Shown here: positions 11,521 to 22,713 of the stretch, one piece after another
Layout of the letters: each line of letters opens with the position of its first letter
Position numbering within the stretch: position 1 is the first letter of the stretch
Assembly: GCA_902806595.1 (NCBI GenBank)
Contig: CADCXC010000004.1
Coordinates: 1,054,001 to 1,118,000 of the forward strand
Length of the DNA: 64,000 nucleotides
Direction of reading: 5' to 3'
Origin: Pyrenopolyporus hunteri
Taxonomy: Eukaryota; Ascomycota; Sordariomycetes; Xylariales; Hypoxylaceae
Notes under the pieces: model-generated
Seen by the model: only the letters and a program-made list of their open reading frames with translations
The model's database searches: none
What the model was told of the DNA's origin: nothing
Translations under genes and position numbers: made by a program

Positions 11521-12769
11521 GAGGAGGTACCTGGCTGAGGCGGCGAAACCGGCGTTTCCCAAAGGTTGAAAAAGTGATCTGAGCAACTTGAACTTCCAGA
11601 CTCGACGGCCACTTTCTATATATTAGCGGGATCGGAAGAGACCAATCGATTGGATCATGAATCTTAAGCTACAGTATGCTCCTGGCTGTACTTGTTGCAT
11701 GCAACATAGAAGGGATTCGGATGAGTCAATTTTGGGCGATGAGAGATTCTAGGTGAGGACGTAATGAAGTTTTTCTTTTTCTTTTTCTTTTTTTTTTCCC
11801 TTTAGGTATGGAGGCTGACAAGATACAAAGCTGGTAGGAAATTCCGTGATTGATCCCCGAGGCGAGTTGAGGTAGTACACTCTTGAACTCCAGAGGGCGG
11901 TGTGGGGCCAACGCCCCTTGCAGCTTCCGGTTATCGGTTGGAAGAAGCAAAATCTGGGGAAGGCGCGGGTATCGCTACAGATGACGTGATTCTGGCAGTG
12001 GACAAAGCACCCTGCCAAGTACCTGGTCGAATCTTTTACAGGGCTAATGATGGCCCACGGGGAGAACCTTACGTAGGTACCGCACCTAAGGGACCCCTGT
12101 GGCCGGCCTGGAGTGATCTCTATTTACGTAGTATGTTCATATGTTGTATAGACCGTCTAACCCATAGTATAAATAGGCTGAACAAATTATACTTTATTCC
12201 CACCTATGTAAAGCCCCTCGAACCCGCATACTTCGAATATAATGTCTGCTAGGTAAGTGCCTATCTATCATCTGAATGGAAGTCTTTCATATATCAACTG
12301 GATGTCGCCTAATGCTATATCAAATTCCCACTCAAGTCCCGCCCGAAAACTAGAGGTAAGTAGCTGGGTCCCCGAGAAAAGAAAACTGAATATCCGTAGG
12401 GAACTGAACTAATTACAATGCGGTAGAAACTCGTAATGCTGACTTATCATACGATTGGCTTCCGGCCAATCTAGTCCACTACCTAATACCCATCTCATGA
12501 CTATAACGTGACCCAGGTACCCAGATACGTTAGGACAATCGGGACGCCTTAACATCGACGATTCGAATCCCTTTCGAGCATCAAGTTTATGGGAAACAAC
12601 TGGGATGGCAGTTGAGATCATTATACAGAGTGATGCTTCGTTAACCCATGTCTAGTGCCGACTACAAGACCCAAGTAGCGATTGTTTTAAAGCCAAACGT
12701 ATCCCGACGTGAACGCCTTTCCCCTGATTCTCTCTCGATTCTCAAAATAGTGCCCATTCATACACAAAA
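11521..12769. other. intergenic between two minus-strand genes
   Basis: Holds the promoter of the cystathionine beta-lyase gene, including a T-rich pyrimidine tract at 11771-11799, and the 3' trailer of MSP1. An open minus-strand frame at 12409-12621 contains a GGATTCGAATC palindrome that looks like a tRNA B box, but no tRNA fold forms around it. Confidence 0.5.
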
Positions 12770-14213
12770 TTACGCGGAAGCCTCTGTGGGAGCCTCCGTA
12801 GTCTTTGCGCCCGTAGTCGACGTCTCAGCCGTGAAAGCATCGTCATCGACATCTTCGTACTCGTCGCTTGATGATTTCGCTCGTGCATGATTCTTCATGA
12901 GAATTTGTCCCGAGCCCTTGCGCCCAAAGAAATCCTCGGTGCGGATGCCTCGTACCTTGGTCGGGTCAATGGTGGACATAGAGCTGCCGCTCGCGCGGTG
13001 CTGACGGATATATTCTCGGACGGGGGCCATGGCGGCGTCGCGGCAGGCTTCCTTGATATCGCTGCCAGACATGCCGGCCGTCACCCTCGCTATGTAGTCC
13101 ATATTGAAGCTAGGATCAGTCTTGGAATCCTTAAGAATGAGCTGAAGTATTCGTAGCCGCTGGTTCTTATCCGGTAAGGACACGGGGAACTTCTTGGGCA
13201 TTCTGCGGAGGATGGCCTCGTCAATATCGTGGATACGGTTTGTGGCACCAAGGACAACGATCCTTGCGGGGAGACCTTGAGTATTTGCCGAGGTCAAGCC
13301 ATCCCACAACGTCATAAACCTGTTCGTCTGTCAGCCTTACACTTTGTATGTGCGTGTATCGCGCAAGTAGACAATGCCCTTACTCTGCTTTGACCATGCC
13401 ACTAGCTTCATGTTCGCCGCTTCTCCTGGTCCCAAGTACTGCATCTATCTCGTCTATGAAGATGATGGCGGGCTGGAGTTTGCGGGCAAGCGAGAATACC
13501 GCCCGCACAAGCTTATTCGAGTCTCCGTACCATTTTTCCGTCAAGGTCGAAATGTGGAGATTGATGAAGGAGGCTCCGCTCTCGTGCGCAACGGCCTTTG
13601 CTAGCATGGTCTTTCCGCAACCCGGGGGTCCGTAAAGCAATACGCCCGACGGCGCGGATAATAAGGGCGCCGCGTGAGAGTAGAGATGGGGCATCGTTAA
13701 CGGATAGATGACGGATTCCTTGACCTCCTCGATGATATCTTCTAGTCCGCCGATATCTGCCATCTACATTAGAATCGCAAGTTTGGTCATCCAGAGGCGA
13801 AGGAATGCTCACCATCGAACCCGACGGGTATATCTTCGGGCGCGACAACCTCCAACGCGACGAGGTTCTCGTACTCGTTGAGGACCAGGTCTTCGATTCG
13901 GGGACCCCTTCGTGTGCCATTGCTCGGCTCTTCCTCAGTGCCCTCTTCGATCTCTCTCGATTTTCGTAATCTCTGGAGGTTCGCCTTCGCCTTGATTCGA
14001 GCCTGCTCGCGCTTCTCCTTGTCGGGGTCGGCGAGGGTGCCCTGGAGGGTTGATATGATATTCCTAGTAAGAAACCATGCCGTTCCAGCCTGACCAAACG
14101 GTGTTAGTGGTGCTGCCCCGTCCGTGTACGTGTTTGGCCGGGTAACTTACGGTACCTAGGATCAAGAGTATGTCCCAGATGTAATCGCTACCATTTCGTC
14201 TTCGGTCAACCAT
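12770..14213 (-). CDS. MSP1: Msp1/ATAD1 mitochondrial outer-membrane AAA ATPase
   Basis: Four exons read on the minus strand: 14213-14151, 14089-13813, 13756-13384, 13319-12770; 420 aa. Msp1 pulls mislocalised tail-anchored proteins out of the mitochondrial outer membrane. The first exon and the start of the second give a membrane anchor (about residues 12-32: DILLILGT, then AGTAWFL). The AAA domain starts at FDDIGGLED, has Walker A GPPGCGKT (156-163), Walker B IIFIDE with Asp215-Glu216, pore-loop KWYGDS, ATNR sensor 1, and RRMPKKFPVSLP typical of the Msp1 group. The acceptor of intron 2 must be GCAG at 13757-13760, not the upstream TAG, because only that gives FDDIGG in frame. The C-terminal tail is Ser/Thr/acidic and poorly conserved. 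Confidence 0.95.
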
Positions 14214-14920
14214 GGCGAAGGACTCCTTAATCCCGTTGAGAATCATTGGGTATTGCCTCCCAGTTGGCTGGGAGAATTTGGAAGAGTCAGAATGCAAGGC
14301 CGCGTGTGGGTTTGAGAGAAGTACGCCACAATACCAGGAGACAAGGCGTAGGTACAGGTCCGATTCAAGGATTATGTGCTGAAATGGATGTTCCTGGCTC
14401 GGGTTTGGGCCTGGCCAAGGGAAATGAAACGCCACATGCAGAATGTGTGGCTGCCTTATGCCACCTATGTTACCTCAAGACATGTACCACATATGTAGGT
14501 AGGTACCTGTGTACCTATGCATTGGATTGCATAATTCTGTACATAAATTGACTGTGGACTTATGCAGGTACCTTGGTATCTCATCCTCAAGCCATCCACA
14601 TACGGAGGCACTGTGGATCTCTTTCGTCGCCCTGCAGACCTTTTTTTTCTTTTTTGTTTACTCGGACCCCTTCAACTTCGAACATGATTGGCGGTAACAC
14701 ATCCCACCTAAAATCGCCCTCATCGCATCCTACCCTAGGATACATATCTCTACGGTCTTCTTTCGCGTGATTGACATAATCTCAGAGAACCTAGAACATT
14801 TCGACTTATACAATCGCATTACAACATTATTCGGCTTGCATATAATTGGCTTCAACCAAACTTTCTCGCGACCCTTCCCAAAGGACTCTGAGACGCGCTG
14901 TTGACCAGGACTCGCGTTCG
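14214..14920. promoter_or_regulatory. divergent promoter region between MSP1 and PCS1
   Basis: About 700 bases separate the two start codons on opposite strands, so both promoters must lie here. It includes a TAGGTAGGTACC cluster at 14494-14515 and a T-run near 14641. No gene is visible inside. Confidence 0.5.
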
Positions 14921-16582
14921 ATGTCAAAAGTGAAGGGTGCTGCATTACTTGGGTTAGTGGATTCGGAGGACGAGGCGGCGGATATTCTAGCGGAGGATAC
15001 GGAAACTGCCACAAAAATGGCACCAGCAAGGAAAACGCGCGCGACGGCTACGAATCGGGTCACGAAAGCGACGGCTAATGCGACGCGTCAGACAAGTGGG
15101 GGAACAGCTGCCGTCGGTACAACGAAAGCGTCGGCGCGAAAGGCTTTGGCTGATAAATCTACGAACGTACAGGAGAAGCCCATAAGGGGCAAAAGGGGCA
15201 AGCGACCTGCTACCGAGGAAATCACAGCGCCGGTCGAGGATGACCAAAACGACGATTCGATGGGTAGCGATGTAAAGCCCAAGGGCGGAAGGGGTCGCCC
15301 GAGGGTTGCTAAGGCCCCGAGATTATCAGATGATGCAGATACGTCGACGGCGGATCAGCCTGACCCTACGGTTCGACCAGCTGCCAAGAGGGGCCGTAAA
15401 CCAAAAGCTAAAGCCGACACTCCACCTCCAGAGCCTGAAATCCCCGAGACGCAACCTGTTGAGCCTGAGATTCCGGAAACGCAAGCGGTGGAGACGACCG
15501 AGATCAGCGTTGAAGAGTATGACGAGATAGACGATCTACCCTCTCACAGTCGTCACGTATTGTCCTCGGTTCAACGCCTTCCGCCACATAATGTTTTCGG
15601 TATATCTCAGAGGACAGTACCAGCGTCAGATTCTGAGCTTCACGAACCGGCAATGAGGAGGCGGGTAGGAGACTTAAATCGGAAGTATGAAAACTTGGAG
15701 GCGAAATATCGGGATCTCCGTGAAATTGGTGTTAAGGAGGCAGAGCGCAATTATGACCGGCTCAAGAAGCAATCCGAGGAGAGGGCTAACAGTGAGTCTC
15801 AAGAAGGGAATCTTGGTGTACGAAGTGTCACTGACGGTTGCTAGCTGCTAATCAGCTCATCGCGACCTTGAGGGCGCAATTGTCTGCCCAGACGGAACTA
15901 GCCAAGGAAGCACAACACCTAAGACAGCAGCTAGAAGCTAGCCAAACGAAGGTTGACCAGCTACAGAATAAGGTCAACGATGCCCACGCGTCTTTGGCGG
16001 AAGCGAAGACGGAGGTCAAGACGCTCACCACGAAGCTAGCTGCTGCCCGATCAGCTGAGACAGCGAACGTGAAGATCCCAAGCAGTGCTATTAAAGGATC
16101 GAGCGCAAATAATCGTCTCCTCGCTAACGCCGAGGCCTCCGTCCAGATAGCGCAAATGAAGGAGGACCTGTACGGAGATTTGACTGGCTTGATAATCCGT
16201 GGCGTTAGGGGAGAAGGGGGCGGAGAGACCTACGACTGCATCCAGACAGGTAGAAACGGAAGTAAGTGTTTGTTGTTTTGTTGTTTCTCGTTCTCTCTCG
16301 ACCATATATTGCTTCATTCATGATGAAATACCCGCATTGTGAACCGCTAGACTAACCACTATCGCAGCTCTCCATTTCAAATTGGCCGTGGGTGGTGAAG
16401 AGCTCACAGAAAAGCTTGATGAGCCACAATTCATATACATGCCACAGCTGGATCCAAGCCGGGATCAAGATCTTATCGATATGCTGCCTGATTACCTCGT
16501 GGAGGAAATCACTTTCCCGCAGTCACACGCTGCGCGCTTCTACTCGAGGGTCATGAGATCCTTGACGGAACGACTGGAATAA
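14921..16582 (+). CDS. PCS1: monopolin subunit Pcs1/Csm1
   Basis: Three exons: 14921-15791, 15845-16261, 16368-16582; 500 aa. Pcs1/Csm1 forms V-shaped dimers that clamp microtubule attachment sites at kinetochores and organise rDNA. The start MSKVKGAALLGLVDSED is chosen because the open frame upstream has only a TTG. Residues about 30-220 are basic and disordered with two AT-hook-like motifs (GGRGRPR, RGRKPK). A long coiled coil follows (about 255-390: NRKYENLEAKYRDL through LRQQLEASQTKVDQLQ). The C-terminal globular Csm1 domain runs DLTGLIIRGV, YDCIQTGRNGTLHFKLA, PDYLVEEITFP, HAARFYSRV. The third-exon junction restores GRNGTLHF, which confirms the splice. Identification is firm for the C-terminal domain. 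Confidence 0.93.
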
Positions 16583-17303
16583 AGCTCGATATAAAAGACA
16601 AACTAGCGCATTCCGCTAAATTGTCTGTTACGAAGTTTGGACGGAGAGGAAATGAATTAACTGTACATATTCGGGATACCAGAATAATATTCTTATTTGA
16701 TACCTCATCTTTGCTGTCACTCTTACTTTCTCCTATGAATGTTGAATGATGTGTGGAATTAGGAGGATCATGTAAGTCGAACCTTGGTGGACCTTTGTCG
16801 GGGGGGTTTCTGGAGCTGCTCTCCGATCTGATTTGCGATGGGTAATTACCTAGGTCGCTGGTACCTATCAGGTACGGGGTACGTAACTCTAATTAGCGCC
16901 GAACGTACCTTTCTAGGTACATATAGGTACCTGGTATTAGGCATCTACCACTTAACGATCCCTGTAAACGCAAACGCGATTTCCCTCGACGACACCTTGA
17001 CGGCCGCAACGAAAAAGTCGATTACAATTCGTCCATCTCAACTTCAACCCAGCACTTTTTTTTCTTTCCCCCAAGTCGCAAAATAGACCCGTGTCCTCTC
17101 TCGGACGGAGCGCATGGCTTATATACGGGTATATCGCGCGCTCATTTGTCCATTCCCTTCTCTTATTTCCTATGGAGCCGCGTTGTGCTGACCAACACCC
17201 TGCGTAATTGTGTAAATTCCTCGACTTTTGGCGCTGGCCTTCTTCCATCAACCTCCCGCCTATCCCGCTTAACGACGCAACCTCTCCATTCCGGTCTTTA
17301 GCG
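16583..17303. other. intergenic between PCS1 and MCD4
   Basis: Trailer of PCS1 and promoter of MCD4. Positions 16845-16935 hold five TACCTA/TAGGTA/GGTACC words in ninety bases, and a T-run sits near 17056. No gene seen. Confidence 0.5.
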
Positions 17304-20300
17304 ATGGCGGGCGCCAACCGTTTTAGATTCCTGGCTATAGCCATGGTATTCCATTTGATTTACATATATTCCATTTTCGATATTTACTTCGTTAGTCCTA
17401 TCGTTAGTGGGATGCAATTGTTCCATGTCGAGAGGCCCGCGGGGGTAAAAGCGCCGGCTGATCGACTTGTCCTTTTTGTTGGTGTGTACCTTTCCTTCGA
17501 GAGTGGGTAAGATACCCCATGGCACCGTCGCTAACGGCATATCAATTAGGCGACGGGTTGCGCGCAGACAAGGCTTTCCAATCGCATCCTGAACCGTTTC
17601 CCGAGACCGAAGCAGACGAAGTCCCGAGACCTCTAGCGCCCTACCTACGTTCCCGCGTACTAGAACATGGCACTTTTGGTATATCCCATACGAGAGTGCC
17701 TACGGAATCACGACCTGGCCATGTCGCACTTATAGCGGGGCTTTATGAAGATGTGTCCGCTGTTGCGACTGGCTGGAAGCTTAATCCGGTCGACTTCGAT
17801 AGCGTCTTCAATAGGAGCACGCATACATGGAGCTGGGGTAGCCCCGATATCCTTCCTATGTTCCAACAGGGCGCCGTGCCTGGCAGGGTAGATGCGGATT
17901 ATTACGATGCCGAATTCGAGGACTTCTCTAAAGATGCGCTTGAGCTAGATCTTTACGTATTCGACCACGTTAAGGATTTCTTTGCGGCCGCGCAAAAGAA
18001 CAAGACTTTAAACGAAGCTGTGAGACAGGAGAAAGTTGTCTTCTTCCTGCACCTATTGGGACTCGACACTACCGGCCACTCGTACCGACCCTACTCGAAG
18101 GAATACTTAAGGAATATCAAAGTGGTTGACCAAGGTGTGAAGGAGACAACTGAGCTGATCCAGAAGTTCTATGGCGACGATAGGACAGCTTTCGTCTTTA
18201 CGGCAGATCATGGTATGAGCGATTGGGGAAGTCATGGAGATGGCCACCCAGACAACACGAGAACGCCATTAATCGCATGGGGATCTGGTGTTGCAAAGCC
18301 ATCCATATATCCCGGTGTCATTGCCCCTGGCCATGATGAATACTCTTCCGACTGGAATCTGGATCAAATCAAGAGGAACGACGTACAGCAAGCCGACGTT
18401 GCCGCACTAATGGCCTACTTGATTGGCACAGAATTTCCAGCCAACTCCGTGGGCGAGCTCCCACTTTCGTATCTATCCGCGAGTATTAAAGAAAAGGCCG
18501 AAGCATCATTGGTAAACGCCCAAGAAATCCTGGAAATGTACAAAGTGAAAGAGAACAGAAAGAAGGAAAGCGAAATAAGATACCGCCCCTTTAAGCCTTT
18601 AAGCGGGGAAGGCGGCTCGTCCCCAGAGAGCCGAGTATCAGCTATCAGAGAATTAATCAATGGCGGGAACTATGAAGAAGCTATTGAGGAATCTGCGGCT
18701 CTGATGAAGATCGGGCTCGAGGGAATGCGCTACCTCCAGACTTACGATTGGCTATTCTTAAGAGCTCTCATTACCATTGGGTATTTGGGATGGATGGCAT
18801 ACGCCCTGACTACGGTTTTGGATCTCCACGTACTGCAAGGCACCACACAAGCCTCAAGGACCGTCGGCGGCACCATTGCCTTTTCTTCCATCCTCGTTAT
18901 GCTTTACGCGTCCTTCATCATGTCCAAATCACCTATTACTTACTACGCGTACGCCTTCTTTCCCGTGTTTTTCTGGGAAGAGGTATTCGCTCGCAGAGAC
19001 AGCTTGATCAAAGGAAGACGGGCTTTATTTGGACATATTAAAACTGGACCCAAAGCGCTGTCTCTTGCGCTCAATGTGGTCACGTATATTGGCGTTATCC
19101 AGTCACTGGTAATTCACCCTGTTCTAGCCGGCGGTTTTCTTTTAATAACGCGGAGTAGGCTGTTGGGTATATCCACCGAGAAGTCTTCACAGTGCTTTAC
19201 ATTGTTGGGGCGTTGTACCCTCTGACTATGGGAATATCATTCCTCCGGAGACATCCAGCTCTTTCTGCGACGTGGTTCGTATCGAGTCTACTAATGAGCA
19301 CTTTCACTCTGTTGCCGGCAATGAAGGTCGAAAACGTAAATCTTATGTAAGTTGATGTGCCTCTAATCCAAGATATTGGGCTAATATGTTGTAGTGTGCT
19401 CAGTGGCCTCCTCATGGCGGTTGTTGGCATTGTATATTTAATCTTCGAGGAACAGCTTCTGGCGGACTCCTCGAGCCCAAAGAAATACACGCAAAAAAAG
19501 GGGAACGTAGTTTCGCGAGCATTGATTGGCGTTCAGGTAAGTTGTTTAGTATCTCTTAGCTTAAGGACAACGTTAACTTCGGCAGATCGGCCTTATCCTG
19601 CTAGCTACGCTTGTAACCCGAAGCAGTGCTCTATCGCTCCAAGCAAAGCAAGGCCTACCCCGTGGAAACCTGTTCGTAGGATGGTTAGTGTTGATCGTGT
19701 CATTTCTAATGCCGTTCGCCCATCGTCTCCAACCCAACCACCACTACCTTCGCAGGCTGCTGCTTATATTCTTGACGTGCGCGCCAACCTTCGTTATCCT
19801 CACGATATCATATGAGGGTCTGTTCTACCTTGCCTTTAGCTTAATGCTACTCACCTGGGTACGATTAGAACATCATGGTTACATATTCCTAAAGTCATCC
19901 AGAAAGTCGCCCACAGAAAGTAACAATGCTGTACAGACGGCAACGGAAGCAGCTACGTCCCAGTTCCGGCCACTGACTTTGTCGGATGCTCGTGTAGCCC
20001 TGTTCTTCTTCGTCCTACTTCAATCGGCCTTCTTCAGTACCGGCAATGTTGCGTCGGTTTCTTCATTCAGCTTAGAAAGCGTGTGCAGACTCTTCCCACT
20101 GTTTGACCCCTTCTCTCAGGGAGCGCTTTTAATCCTGAAAATCATGATCCCATTCGTCCTCATATCAGCCAACCTAGGCGTTATCAACAAGAGGATCGGA
20201 GTAGCACCGTCCGCGCTATTCATGGTCGCGATGGCCCTGAGCGACATCCTGACTCTCTACTTCTTCTGGGTAGTGAAGGATGAGGGCTCATGGCTTGAAA

Positions 20301-20518
20301 TCGGGTCGACTATCAGCCACTTCGCCATAGCCAGCCTCCTCTGCGTGTTCGTCGCCGCGCTAGAGGGTGTGAGCGCATTGTTCATCGCTGGCGTGGAGGT
20401 GAGCAGCCTGCATGAATTAGTGGCTGCGAGCAACGGGAAGACGGCGGAGGCGCCAATAGAAGCGACCAACGGAGTTCCCAAGGATCAAGATCCGAACCCT
20501 GTTTCGGACGAGAAATAG
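17304..20518 (+). CDS. MCD4: GPI ethanolamine phosphate transferase 1 (Mcd4/PIG-N)
   Basis: Five exons: 17304-17481, 17550-19108, 19159-19346, 19395-19536, 19586-20518; 999 aa, the normal fungal length. In the ER lumen it adds phosphoethanolamine to the first mannose of GPI-anchor precursors. An N-terminal membrane anchor (residues about 10-32) precedes an alkaline-phosphatase-fold domain: VGDGLRADK with metal-ligand Asp61, Thr111 in RVPTESRPGHV as the probable nucleophile, GLDTTGHS, and FTADHGMSDWGSHGDGH with further metal ligands. The C-terminal half has about a dozen hydrophobic helices (PigN domain). Exon joins restore VLFVGDGLR, SLAVGYIHREVFTVLY and NLIVLSGLLM; each is in phase. The intron at 19109-19158 is only 50 nt. 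Confidence 0.96.
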
Positions 20519-22691
20519 TTTTGTAAATCTATGCGGAACTACTTGCGATAGAATCATGAATAGAAAACTGAATAAAAGTTGTGTATAATTACGGTATAGC
20601 GGACATGTATGCGCCTTGGTAATAATGCGGTCGTAATTGGCTGTTCCCTATGCATAAAATTGAACACTTCCATGCTATGCAATCTTGAAATGAAACATAG
20701 CTGAAGTGGCTACGCATGTAGCTTTGACGATCTCCCTAGATACCTCGGCAGTCCTTGCGCACGTATGCACGTATGCACGTATTTTGCGCCATCTCAACTT
20801 CAGCAAGGACCGTCCCCTCCCCCACACTGTATCTAAACAGCTTCCGACCGTTAGAGCGCCAAGCAAGTTCTAAGTCGGATTCAACGGCTATCTGCAGGAA
20901 AAGGAGCTGCAGTAACACAGTTATAGGGGATAGCGCCAATAGGGATGGGACCTAAATCCGCGCATAGCTCCAATTTCTACCGTGATTTCGTGCTGGAGAA
21001 GATCGATCGAATTTCTCAGGCAGCCTCCTTAATAACTCACTTTTAGGCTTATGGAATTGCTTTATGCTTTTTTTTTTTCTCTTTTTTTAAGTAATGACAT
21101 GCCCGTTGATATTCGGTATATTATAAGGTAGCCTTAAGACAATTAATTAGCAAATCAAAACGCGTCGTTTTATTATAACCCGCTCATTGGTTAGAAACGA
21201 TACCTCTTATACATAGGTCATCGTCACCGCAGCTTTCCTATACATACTGTCAAGCTCGTAGCCCGACGGTCCATCGTGGCAACAGGGGTCGGAGCGAGCT
21301 AAAGAGAACGGACTCGCCGCTGGGCTGACCTCCCGCTTTTCACATGTCAATGATCTATATCGTAGAATACGGACGCGCCTGTACATACATGTAAGTTATT
21401 GTCGCACGCAGTTTGGCTGAAAGCCTGGAATTTAGTTTCTTGGGATTCGGGACGAATAGTCGTTTTTCATTGACGAGCTGCATAGTATAATCATCGCCTG
21501 ACCTTTCTCCGAACCACTCTCTGGATACGGGGCAAACAAATCTGTTCGGAGGAAGTCAAGTGATCTTATCATATAAAACATTTACGTACGCGTATTAATA
21601 TATGCTCAGGGATTATTTTAGACTCGCACAAACGAATAGGGGACTTTCTCCTTTCCCACCTCTAGGAGTCTTCTATATCAAAACCGGGTTGGAGATGTAA
21701 GCATAGTTGCATGTACAGTACAATCACATGTATGTATATGCCTACATCCAAGTTACCTGGAGCTTGGTATTACCTATGGCGAAGGGTCCTAGATATCGTG
21801 AAGGGTAATGGCTTCTAACAATTCCCCTTTAACTCTTCTACTATGTATCTGCGTATATAAGGAGTAAATTGGAATAGCCCCCGAGAATGAACTGGTTTAT
21901 TCCATGTAAGTGTGACACAGGAAGGGGCAAACTACATGTGCACTAAATTCTAATATCCGTACCATGTACCGACGTACCCAGATTACTATACAAAGATACA
22001 TACTATCATACGAACAGCTCAAAACGAACAAGGTACCTCAGTCCACCAACTTGACATTTCTCCCCATCCCGGCAGCTACGGGAATCATACTTGCAGTAGA
22101 TGGTGGATTATACCTAGCAGACGTTCACATAGGAGGCAGGAAGCTCCGTCTACACGTAGCTAAGAACTGTTACCTTCAATATACAAAATACAAAATACAA
22201 AATACCTACACATAGTAAGAGGTAGACATTGGAGACGGAAATATCAAAGGCGAGTCCTTCTCCTGGAGTACGCGCGAAACGTCCATCTACAACGAAAAAA
22301 AAGAGTGCAAAAAAGATCGATATCCGCTCCGACGTCCCCTTGTCGCATCGAATTCCTATCCCGCCCATCGCCTCGCCTCTATTTGTGGTTCCGGGTTCCC
22401 TATTCAACTTTTACCAACTCTATTTCTTTAATACCTCCCGGCCCTTCCAGAAGGATTTCGCTAGCAGACCGTCCCGATACCATTTTTACATAATTTTAGT
22501 GCATCTTTAGCCTACCACGCCTCACAATATCCATGCACTCTCTACGTAGATGACGAGCAACCGTGAAATTTAAACGCTGGATCCCGGTTCACCAACGACG
22601 CTCTCAGCTCGGACGACGACATTGACCCCCCATACGAACAACGACGCCACAGGTCCAGTAACCCACGTGTCATCCACTGTATGCGATTCGA
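20519..22691. other. 2.2-kb intergenic, leader of the zinc-cluster gene
   Basis: No protein-like frame is recognised. It contains an ACGTATGC triple repeat (20758-20780), a T-run near 21068 and an (ATACAAA)n repeat at 22181-22204. The last 200 bases carry short upstream ATG frames at 22532, 22550 and 22681 that may be in the leader of the regulator gene. Confidence 0.5.
22181..22204. repeat. (ATACAAA)3 heptamer repeat
   Basis: Three perfect head-to-tail heptamers, continued by a partial fourth. Confidence 0.85.
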
Positions 22692-22713
22692 ATGTCGATG
22701 CTCTCCGAGATGA
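22681..22713 (+). promoter_or_regulatory. overlapping upstream ORF of the zinc-cluster regulator
   Basis: An ATG at 22681 opens an 11-codon frame ending in TGA at 22711-22713, in another frame from, and overlapping, the main start at 22692. Two further short frames start at 22532 (7 codons) and 22550 (8 codons). If the transcript begins upstream, ribosomes would have to skip or reinitiate past these. The transcription start is not known. Confidence 0.45.

Noticed and set aside
12530..12560. B-box-like GATTCGAATC as a tRNA
   Set aside because: The word is a palindrome and neither strand gives T-stem pairing or an A box at the right distance.
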